Of a DNA stretch of 26,240 nt, positions 7,315 through 13,367 are shown one piece after another; within the stretch, counting starts at the first letter, position 1; every line of letters starts with the position of its first letter. A model generated the notes under the pieces. That model was not told where the DNA came from. It did not search any database and saw nothing but the letters and a program-made list of their open reading frames with translations. The translations under genes and the position numbers were made by a program. Origin of the DNA: CAVQFC01 sp036497895 (GTDB taxonomy: Bacteria; Acidobacteriota; Vicinamibacteria; Vicinamibacterales; CAVVIG01); NCBI GenBank assembly GCA_036497895.1, contig DASXIR010000360.1:1-26240 (forward strand), written 5' to 3'.

Positions 7315-7500
7315 GATGATGGGATTCAGCTCCACCGGCACTCTGGAAACCAGTCCCTGAGCGACTTCGAGCTGGGCGGTGGTAACGACCTTGTGCGCGC
7401 GCTCGACGCGCGGAATGCTGCCGCGCATCAGTTGCGCCGCGCGCAGTCCTGCGACCACGACGAACTCGAAAGGGTTTGTTCCGTGAGGGCGTTGAACCAC
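7303..7500 (-). CDS. rpoZ: DNA-directed RNA polymerase subunit omega-like protein (65 aa)
   Basis: The GTG at 7500 is preceded by AAGAAGG four bases upstream. The 65-residue product reads NPFEFVVVAGLRAAQLMRG, then VERAHKVVTTAQLEVAQGLV. This is the core of the RpoZ fold: a first helix with F-x-x-V-x-x-A-x-x-R-A-x-Q-L and a second with K-x-x-x-x-A-x-x-E-V-A-x-G. Omega binds the C-terminal part of beta-prime and helps polymerase assembly; in many bacteria it is also part of the ppGpp site. The usual MAR-type N-terminus is replaced by a short tail starting VQRPHGT. It is not next to gmk as in many genomes, so the call rests on sequence pattern and size alone. Other small helical proteins are possible. 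Confidence 0.7.
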   Translation of the reverse strand: MVQRPHGTNPFEFVVVAGLRAAQLMRGSIPRVERAHKVVTTAQLEVAQGLVSRVPVELNPIIVTE

Positions 7501-7578
7501 TGAACCTTCTTTTCCTTGCGGCTTTGGTGAGGCTGGAGGCTGGAATAGCCGCAGGCTTCAGGAAAGCGGGGAACCCCC

Positions 7579-7584
7579 ATTATA
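7579..7584 (-). promoter_or_regulatory. Possible -10 element upstream of the omega-like gene
   Basis: A perfect TATAAT lies on the minus strand about 80 bp before the GTG at 7500, in a GC-rich setting (GGGGTATAATGGGGG). No matching -35 hexamer is visible at 16-18 bp, so this is only a candidate. Confidence 0.3.
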
Positions 7585-7616
7585 CCCCGGACTGTCGAGC
7601 GAGGCCCGGCGAAGCG

Positions 7617-8351
7617 TTACTCGGTGAAGCGGTATTTCAGCAGCACCATCAACGCGACCACGCCGTCCCGCCACGTGATCTTCTTGCCTTCGTCGTAGCC
7701 GCGCCCGTCGTAGCTGATTGGCACTTCGTAGACCCGGTATTTCCGCTTGAAGATCTTGGCGGTCATCTCCGGCTCGATGCCGAAGCCGTTCGAGTGCAGC
7801 GTCATCGACCGTAACACGTCCGTTCGCATCACCTTGTAGCAGGTCTCCATGTCGGTGAGCATGGTGTTGTACAGGACGTTGGTGAGGAAGGTCAGGAGGC
7901 GGTTGCCGAGATAGTGGGTCAGCAGGAACACGCGGTGCGTGCCGAGGAAGCGCGACCCGAACACGACGTCGGCCCGGCCCGACGTGATAAGCGAAGTCAG
8001 GAGCGGATATTCCTCGGGCGAATATTCGAGGTCGGCGTCCTGGATGATCATCATGTCGCCGGTCACGGCGGCGAAGCCGCGGCGCAGCGCCGAGCCCTTG
8101 CCGCCGTTCTTCGACTGTTTGAGCAGGGTGAATCCGAGCTCCTTCTGCAGCGCCACGAGAATATCGCTGGTGCCGTCGGTCGACACGTCATCCACGACGA
8201 TCAGCTCGATGCGTATCTTCACGGCGAGGACGCGGCGGATGATTTCGTCGATCGTCTCGCGCTCGTTGAACACGGGCATCACGACGGTCAGCAGCGGATC
8301 GGGCGGCACGAGTTGCGCTGCGCGCTGCAACGCGGAGGGCGTGTGTGTCAT
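7617..8351 (-). CDS. Glycosyltransferase family 2 protein (244 aa)
   Basis: The ATG at 8351 overlaps the TGA of the preceding methyltransferase in ATGA. The protein has the GT2 nucleotide-sugar fold: LLTVVMPVFNERETI (residues ~20-34), IVVDDVSTDGT (~51-61) and IIQDADLEY (~102-110), with the DAD metal-binding motif. It continues NGGKGSALRRGFAAVTGD and VVFGSRFLG, typical of dolichyl-phosphate-mannose synthase-like and other polyprenyl-phosphate glycosyltransferases. No C-terminal membrane helices are present, so it resembles DPM1 rather than GtrB. It most likely transfers a sugar from a nucleotide donor to a polyprenyl phosphate at the inner face of the membrane; donor and acceptor are unknown. 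Coupling to the methyltransferase suggests a shared glycolipid or surface-glycan pathway. Confidence 0.88.
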   Translation of the reverse strand: MTHTPSALQRAAQLVPPDPLLTVVMPVFNERETIDEIIRRVLAVKIRIELIVVDDVSTDGTSDILVALQKELGFTLLKQSKNGGKGSALRRGFAAVTGDMMIIQDADLEYSPEEYPLLTSLITSGRADVVFGSRFLGTHRVFLLTHYLGNRLLTFLTNVLYNTMLTDMETCYKVMRTDVLRSMTLHSNGFGIEPEMTAKIFKRKYRVYEVPISYDGRGYDEGKKITWRDGVVALMVLLKYRFTE

Positions 8352-9094
8352 GCCGATTGCGCGCGGGCCCGGCCGACGGCGACAACGGAAAGGCCGATCG
8401 GCGGCGCGACGATGCGTTCGAGCGGCAGCGCCCATGGCGCGACCAGGCGATCGAAGAGCCGAACCTGCCTCGGCGTGTGCTCGGTATTCCCGCTGATGTA
8501 CAGGTTGTACATCCAGCCGAGAAGGCCGATCGGGTTGCTGTACTTCATCGCGACGATCTCGAGTCCGGCGGCGGCAAACGCCTTTGACAGTGACGCCTTC
8601 GAGTAGCGTCGGTGGTGCCCGAGTGCGGCGTCATGCGGACCGTACATCGCCTGAACCGCCGGCACCCAAATCAGCACCTGACCGCCGGTGCCGGCGACCA
8701 CGTCGCGGAACAGCGTCAGGGCGCGGACGTCGTCTTCGATGTGCTCGAGGACGTTGACGCAGACCACGGTGTCGAAACGGTTCGCCAGTTCCGAGGGCTT
8801 CGACTCCTCGAGGTGCTCCACCCGAATCGTGACGCGTGGGTGATCGCCAAGGGCGGCGCGAGCCTGGGTCGCACAGTTCAGATTCGGCTCGATGCAGACG
8901 ACATCGTCAGCCGTCTCGACCAGCTGGCGCGTCATCGTGCCGATGCCGCAGCCGACTTCGAGGACGTGCTTGCCGACGTAGGGACGCAGGACGTCGTAGA
9001 TGTGCTGCTGGTACCGGACCGCCTCGCTCATCGTCTCGAGGTCGTCGGCGGCGTAGCGCTTTTGTGTCTGTGTAAATCGGTGGTCGACGTTCAT
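8348..9094 (-). CDS. Class I SAM-dependent methyltransferase (248 aa)
   Basis: The frame is open to 9157, but that would overlap the start of the divergent ankyrin gene, so I choose the ATG at 9094 (MNVDHRF). SAM-binding motif I is HVLEVGCGIGTMT (residues ~43-55), followed by VVCIEPNLN and FDTVVCVNVLEHIEDD (motif with the VLEHI string common in Methyltransf_11/23 enzymes). The region LGHHRRYSKASLSKAFAAAGLEIVAMKYSNPIGLLGW is typical of methyltransferases paired with glycosyltransferases in lipid-linked sugar clusters. C-terminal hydrophobic residues may contact the membrane. The stop overlaps the GT2 start by 4 bp. No clear Shine-Dalgarno is seen at 9094. Confidence 0.82.
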   Translation of the reverse strand: MNVDHRFTQTQKRYAADDLETMSEAVRYQQHIYDVLRPYVGKHVLEVGCGIGTMTRQLVETADDVVCIEPNLNCATQARAALGDHPRVTIRVEHLEESKPSELANRFDTVVCVNVLEHIEDDVRALTLFRDVVAGTGGQVLIWVPAVQAMYGPHDAALGHHRRYSKASLSKAFAAAGLEIVAMKYSNPIGLLGWMYNLYISGNTEHTPRQVRLFDRLVAPWALPLERIVAPPIGLSVVAVGRARAQSA

Positions 9095-9150
9095 GCCAAA
9101 AGTCGGAGCGGTGACACGGTACCATATGCTATCGTCCTTCCGCCATAGTG

Positions 9151-10155
9151 ATGACAAGTGTGCTCAGCTTCGCCCTCGGGGCACTGATGGCGCTCGCCCT
9201 GTCCACCCCGCTGTCGGAGGCGGTCTTGTACGGACGGGCCGCCGAGGTCACGACGCTGATCGCGAGCGGCGCCGACGTCAACGAGAAGGACGACACCGGC
9301 ATGACGCCGCTGATGGTGGCGGCGGTGCAGGGCCACGCCGCGATTGCCAAGTCTCTCCTTGCGGCGGGTGCGCGTGTCGCGGACACCGACGAAGACGGAG
9401 CGACGGCACTGATTCGTGCCGCGTCCGCGGATCGCGGCGAGGTCGTCAAGCTGCTGCTTGCGAGCGGCGCCGAGGTCAACGTCAAGAGCAGCGGCGGCAT
9501 GACCGCGCTCGCGGTGGCCGCGTACGGGGGGCACGCCGACGTCGTGCGCGCACTGATCGCGAGCCGAGCGGACCCGAATCTCGCCGACAACCAGGGCCGC
9601 ACGCCGCTGATGGCGGCGGTCACCAACGGTGACGTGACCACCACTCAGGCGCTGTTGACGGCAGGTGCGAATACGTCCGCCACGGATGCCGGCGGGGGAG
9701 TTGCACTCACCTACGCGTCTGCAGCCGGAGCGGCCGACGCGATTCAGGCGTTGCAGAAGCGCGGCGCCAGGGCGACCGGCGCCGACCTGATTCTGGCCGC
9801 GACTGGCTGTCACACCGCCGCGGTGAAGGTGCTGCTCGCTGGAGGGCTGAGCGCGAGCGTCAACGTCAACGGCAACGTGCCGTTGCTGGCAGCGGCTGGA
9901 GAGAACTGCGTCGAGACGGTCAGTCTCCTGCTCGACCGGGGCGCCGACGTCAACGCCAAAGATGGCGATGGCTGGACCGCGCTCATCAAAGCCGCCTCCG
10001 CCAACATGACCGACCTCGCGCGCGTCCTGCTGGCGCACGGCGCCGATATGGACATGCCCGATCGTCTCGATCGGACGGCGTCGATGTACGCATCGATGAA
10101 GGATCACGAGGACATGGCGGCGCTGTTTGCGGAATTCAGGGCGAAGAAGAAATGA
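9151..10155 (+). CDS. Secreted ankyrin-repeat protein (334 aa)
   Basis: The ATG at 9151 (a GTG lies directly before it at 9148) opens with a signal-like hydrophobic segment (residues ~1-22, LSFALGALMALALSTP). About nine ankyrin repeats follow to near the C-terminus. Diagnostic strings recur: GADVNEKDDTGMTPLMVAAVQGH, then ALIRAAS, TALAVAAYGGHADVV, GRTPLMAAVTNGD, LLDRGADVNAKD and GWTALIKAA. The fifth and sixth repeats are degenerate (ALTYASAAGAADAIQ; GADLILAATGCHTAA). Ankyrin repeats are protein-binding scaffolds; a periplasmic one next to exported redox proteins suggests a binding or chaperone role, but that is inference. The stop is 7 bp before the PEBP gene, the first step of a four-gene plus-strand operon (9151-13173). 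Confidence 0.88.
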   Translation: MTSVLSFALGALMALALSTPLSEAVLYGRAAEVTTLIASGADVNEKDDTGMTPLMVAAVQGHAAIAKSLLAAGARVADTDEDGATALIRAASADRGEVVKLLLASGAEVNVKSSGGMTALAVAAYGGHADVVRALIASRADPNLADNQGRTPLMAAVTNGDVTTTQALLTAGANTSATDAGGGVALTYASAAGAADAIQALQKRGARATGADLILAATGCHTAAVKVLLAGGLSASVNVNGNVPLLAAAGENCVETVSLLLDRGADVNAKDGDGWTALIKAASANMTDLARVLLAHGADMDMPDRLDRTASMYASMKDHEDMAALFAEFRAKKK

Positions 10156-10162
10156 GGGTGCG

Positions 10163-10762
10163 ATGAAGCTCGCCGCGTTCGCGACGATCGTGGGCGGTGT
10201 GATGTTGATTGGCGCGGCGACCGTAGGGGCCGAGCTTGCTCGGCCCACGCAGCCCGCGCCCACGAAAATCGCGGTTTCGAGTCCGACGCTGAAGATGGAC
10301 GAGACCATGCCCCGCGAGTACACGCCGGACGGACGGAACGTGTCGCCGCCGCTGACGTGGACCGGCGCGCCCGCCGGCACCCGGGAATTTGCGGTCGTCT
10401 GCGAGGATCCTGACGCCGGCAATCCACCGCCGTTCGTGCATTGGGTGATCTACCGGATTCCCGCGTCGGCGATAGGCGTACCAGAAGGCGTGCCGATCGA
10501 TCCGGACGCGACGATGCCGGCGGAAATCGCCGGCGCGGTTCAGGGGTTGTCGGGTTTTCGTCGCGCGATCTACCGCGGACCGGCCCCTCCTCCAGGCAAG
10601 CCGCATCACTATCACTTCGTCGTCTACGCCATCGACGCCGTGCTCAACCTGAAACCGGGCCTGAATCGCGCAGAACTGCTCGACGCGATCAAGGGACACA
10701 TCATCGGACAGGGCGAGCTGGTTGCCATTTACGAGCGCAAGGCACCCGGAGCGGAGGATTGA
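10163..10762 (+). CDS. YbhB/YbcL-type PEBP (Raf kinase inhibitor-like) protein, exported (199 aa)
   Basis: The ATG at 10163 has GAGG six bases upstream. Residues ~1-22 form a signal peptide. The mature part carries the two PEBP signatures: VVCEDPDAGNPPPFVHWVIYRIP (residues ~78-100) and RGPAPPPGKPHHYHFVVYAID (~138-158), which build the anion-binding pocket. Bacterial YbhB/YbcL members have no settled enzymatic role. Oddly, codons 21-28 (VGAELARP) are encoded by a copy of the palindromic repeat found at 5438-5512, placed in frame between signal peptide and mature domain. The gene ends one base before the ATG of the next gene, so the operon is tightly packed. Confidence 0.9.
   Translation: MKLAAFATIVGGVMLIGAATVGAELARPTQPAPTKIAVSSPTLKMDETMPREYTPDGRNVSPPLTWTGAPAGTREFAVVCEDPDAGNPPPFVHWVIYRIPASAIGVPEGVPIDPDATMPAEIAGAVQGLSGFRRAIYRGPAPPPGKPHHYHFVVYAIDAVLNLKPGLNRAELLDAIKGHIIGQGELVAIYERKAPGAED
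10223..10246. repeat. Palindromic repeat copy inside a coding sequence
   Basis: The core GGGCCGAGC-TT-GCTCGGCCC (10227-10246) preceded by GTAG is the reverse-complement form of the intact intergenic copy at 5438-5457. It sits in frame in the PEBP gene and is translated as VGAELARP. Identity over the whole 20-bp palindrome, despite different contexts, marks it as a dispersed element. Confidence 0.8.
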
Positions 10763-10763
10763 A

Positions 10764-11468
10764 ATGACGTTTATCTCCCGTCGAGACCTGTTGAAGCGCG
10801 CGGCCGTTGTGGGCGCGGCCGCAGCCGTTCCCGGTGACGTGGCACGGCCCTTTGAGGCCCGCGAAGGCGATGGCGAACCCGCCGCGCACGATATGGCTGC
10901 CGCGCGCGAGCCGCTCGAGAGCCTGACCGCCTCTGAAGCGGATCTGCTCGACGCGATCGTCGCGCGGTTGATTCCGACGGACGCCAACGGCCCGGGCGCG
11001 ACCGAAGCGCGCGCGGTCCACTACATCGATCGTGCGCTCGGTGGTGCGCTCGCCTCGTCGCGGCAGGCCTACACGGCGGGTCTGGCGGCGCTCGACCGCT
11101 ATGCGCGGTCCTCGCGCGGCAAGCCGTTCCTCGAACTGACCCACACCGATCAGGATTCGGTGCTCATCGACGTCGAAACCGGCGCGGCCACCGGCTTCAC
11201 GGGCAGTTCGGCTGCGTTTTTTGCGCTGATGCTGAACCACACCCATCAGGGCACCTTCGGCGATCCGTACTACGGCGGAAACGCCAACTTCATCGGCTGG
11301 GATCTGATTCGCTATCCGGGCATACGGACCATGGTCACCGCCGCCGATCAGAAGAGCCTCGAAGCGAACGCCCTGAAATCGAACCACAAGTCCGCCTACG
11401 ACTACGCATCGTTCACCAAGGCCACCGCGCGCGTCGAATCGCACGAGGGGATGAAACATGGCGACTAG
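10764..11468 (+). CDS. Gluconate 2-dehydrogenase subunit 3-like protein, Tat-exported (234 aa)
   Basis: The start overlaps the end of the PEBP gene region (ATG at 10764, two bases after its TGA), with GCGGAGGA upstream as ribosome binding site. The N-terminus SRRDLLKRAAVVGAAAAVP is a twin-arginine signal (S-R-R-x-L-L-K then a hydrophobic run). The domain LTASEADLLDAIVARLIPTDANGPGATEARAVHYIDRAL is the hallmark of the gluconate_2-dh3 family; TGSSAAFFALMLNHTHQGTFGDPYYGGN follows, as is usual. This small subunit has no cofactor of its own and serves as folding and export partner: its Tat signal carries the flavin-loaded GMC subunit across the membrane. That role is known for the family. It overlaps the GMC gene by 11 bp. 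Confidence 0.92.
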   Translation: MTFISRRDLLKRAAVVGAAAAVPGDVARPFEAREGDGEPAAHDMAAAREPLESLTASEADLLDAIVARLIPTDANGPGATEARAVHYIDRALGGALASSRQAYTAGLAALDRYARSSRGKPFLELTHTDQDSVLIDVETGAATGFTGSSAAFFALMLNHTHQGTFGDPYYGGNANFIGWDLIRYPGIRTMVTAADQKSLEANALKSNHKSAYDYASFTKATARVESHEGMKHGD

Positions 11469-13173
11469 GCTCAAAGACACAGATGTCGTGATCATCGGAC
11501 TCGGTGCTGCGGGCGGCGTGGCCGCGTTGCCGCTGGCCCAGGCGGGCATCGAGGTGATTGGGCTCGAGGCGGGCAGCTGGCTCACGAAACGCGATTTCGC
11601 GCCGGACGAACTCCGGAACAACTATCGCGGCTGGCCGCAGTCGGTCCAGAAAGCCAACCAGGAAATCCCGACCTCGCGTCCGACCGCATCGTCGCCGACC
11701 GGGCCGCGCGGGAACATCCATCCGATGCAGAACGGCGTCGGCGGCACCACACTCCACTACTGGGCGCAGAGCTGGCGCCTGAACCCCTGGGACTTCAAGG
11801 TCGTGAGCGAAACTACGCGCCGCTACGGCGCGTCGCGGCTCCCCAAAGGTACGACCGTCGAAGACTGGCCGTTCGCGTATGAAGAGCTCGAGCAGTACTA
11901 CGACAAGATCGAATACGAAGTCGGCGTCTCGGGACAGGCCGGCAACATCAACGGCACCATCGATCCTCGCGGCAACAAGTTCGAGGCGCCGCGCAAGCGC
12001 GGCTACCCGATGCCGCCGCTGCGCGGCACGTCGTTCATCGAGAAGATGACGGTGACGGCGAAAAACATCGGCTGGCATCCCTTCCCTGGACCTGCGGCAA
12101 TCAACTCGCGGCCATATCAGAACCGCTCGGCCTGCATGTATCACGGGTTCTGCAATCGGGGCGGCTGTCACGTCGACGCCAAGAATTCCACCATGGTGAC
12201 GACGATTCCGCGGGCGCAGGAAACCGGGCATTTCAAGGTCGTCACGCGCGCGCATGTCACGACCATCGAGGTGGACGGCAACGGTGCCGTATCCGGCGTC
12301 AATTACCTGACCGATGGCGTCGAGTATTTTCAGCCGGCCAAGGTCGTGCTCCTGGCGAGCTTCACGTACGAGAATTCGCGGCTGCTGCTGCTATCGAAGT
12401 CCAAGGCCTATCCGGACGGCCTGTCGAACAATCACAAGCAGGTCGGACGCCATTATTTCAGTCATCATCAGGGCGCTCCGGTCTCGGCGCTGTTTCCGTT
12501 TGATCTCGACAGCTGGTACGGCTTGCCGGCACAAGGCGTCGCCGTCGACAACTGGGCCGACGACAACTTCGACCATTCGTCGCTCGACTTCATCGGCGGC
12601 GGCAACCTCTGGGTGATGTCGGACCGACGGCCGATTGCTGCAGCCGGCATGAATACGTTCGGACGTGTGCCCGGCTGGGGCGCTCAATGGAAGGCGTTCA
12701 TCAAGGAGAACGCCGATCGCTCGAACAGCTCGTACATCCAGAAGACGACGCTGCCGTACGAGGACAACTTCCTCGACCTCGACCCGGTCGTCAAGGACCC
12801 GCTCGGTTATCCGGTGTGCCGGGTGACGGCCGAGTTCAAGGACAACGAGCGCCGGATTGCTGCCTTCACGCAGGACAAGATGGAGCAGTGGTACCGCGAG
12901 GCGGGAGCGATCGCGACCCAGCGTGCGCCGGTCGGCGGCGCGATGGGCGTGTCGACGCACGCCTACGGCGGCACCCGCATGGGTGACAACGCGGAGACCA
13001 ACGTCGTCAATCGCTTTGGCTTCTCGCACGAAGCGCCAAACCTCGGCATCCTCGGCGGATCGGTGATGGGAACGAGCGGCGCGCACAACCCGACGCTCAC
13101 CGTGCAGGCACTTGCCTGGCGCACGGCAGAGCATCTCATCAAGAACTGGAACGCGATCGCGCACAAGACGTAG
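11458..13173 (+). CDS. GMC-family FAD oxidoreductase (571 aa)
   Basis: An FAD-binding Rossmann motif is at residues ~9-20 (DVVIIGLGAAGG), ending at an acidic residue in GLEAGSW. GMC signatures follow: GVGGTTLHYWAQSWRLNPWDF near the flavin, and the C-terminal STHAYGGTRMGDN and GTSGAHNPTLTVQALAWR, which supplies the catalytic His-Asn pair. Cysteines C226, C232 and C237 (CMYHGFCNRGGC) are clustered as in subunits of membrane-bound sugar dehydrogenases; in FAD glucose dehydrogenase similar cysteines hold a 3Fe-4S cluster, which is inference here. No signal peptide is present, fitting export by the Tat-tagged partner gene that overlaps its start by 11 bp. Substrate is probably a sugar, sugar acid or alcohol. 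The cytochrome c subunit that usually accepts the electrons is not encoded nearby. Confidence 0.92.
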   Translation: MATRLKDTDVVIIGLGAAGGVAALPLAQAGIEVIGLEAGSWLTKRDFAPDELRNNYRGWPQSVQKANQEIPTSRPTASSPTGPRGNIHPMQNGVGGTTLHYWAQSWRLNPWDFKVVSETTRRYGASRLPKGTTVEDWPFAYEELEQYYDKIEYEVGVSGQAGNINGTIDPRGNKFEAPRKRGYPMPPLRGTSFIEKMTVTAKNIGWHPFPGPAAINSRPYQNRSACMYHGFCNRGGCHVDAKNSTMVTTIPRAQETGHFKVVTRAHVTTIEVDGNGAVSGVNYLTDGVEYFQPAKVVLLASFTYENSRLLLLSKSKAYPDGLSNNHKQVGRHYFSHHQGAPVSALFPFDLDSWYGLPAQGVAVDNWADDNFDHSSLDFIGGGNLWVMSDRRPIAAAGMNTFGRVPGWGAQWKAFIKENADRSNSSYIQKTTLPYEDNFLDLDPVVKDPLGYPVCRVTAEFKDNERRIAAFTQDKMEQWYREAGAIATQRAPVGGAMGVSTHAYGGTRMGDNAETNVVNRFGFSHEAPNLGILGGSVMGTSGAHNPTLTVQALAWRTAEHLIKNWNAIAHKT

Positions 13174-13200
13174 GCGCGAGCGCAACCGGCACCGGGCGGA

Positions 13201-13223
13201 GGGAACGGCCTCAGGCCGTTCCC
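13201..13223. terminator. Strong hairpin between convergent operons, possible bidirectional terminator
   Basis: GGGAACGGCC-TCA-GGCCGTTCCC gives a perfect 10-bp stem with a 3-base loop, with short outer arms CGGAG and CTCCG adding to it. It lies 28 bp after the GMC stop and 20 bp after the stop of the lysine-rich peptide gene, so it can end both transcripts. There is no T-tract on either side, so it may instead be another dispersed palindrome. Confidence 0.6.
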
Positions 13224-13242
13224 TGTGCTCCGGGGACGGCTC

Positions 13243-13347
13243 TTAACCGAAAACGTCGCCGACCGGCTTCTTCTTTTTCTTGCCGGCCTTTTTCTTCGCC
13301 GCCTTCTTCTTGCCGCCCTTCTTCTTTGCCGCCTTCTTCTTTGCCAT
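13243..13347 (-). CDS. Lysine-rich 34-residue peptide, candidate substrate of the adjacent radical SAM enzyme
   Basis: The ATG at 13347 is preceded by AAGGAGG at ideal spacing, the best ribosome binding site in the window, and the frame ends in TAA at 13243. The peptide is MA followed by KKK blocks separated by AA, GG, AA and AG pairs, then a run of five Lys. It ends in the distinct tail PVGDVFG. There is no Cys, Ser or Thr. Seventeen of 34 residues are Lys, as in the basic tails of histone H1-like proteins, so DNA or RNA binding is one reading. The other is a RiPP precursor with a basic leader and PVGDVFG core, because the gene lies 20 bp downstream of a RiPP-maturation-type radical SAM gene. 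The position is seen; the substrate role is inference. Confidence 0.7.
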   Translation of the reverse strand: MAKKKAAKKKGGKKKAAKKKAGKKKKKPVGDVFG

Positions 13348-13367
13348 TCTGCCTCCTTGGTTGACCG

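Noticed and set aside
9091..10422. 443-residue minus-strand ORF
   Set aside because: Antisense to the ankyrin gene; its apparent repeats merely mirror the ankyrin repeats.
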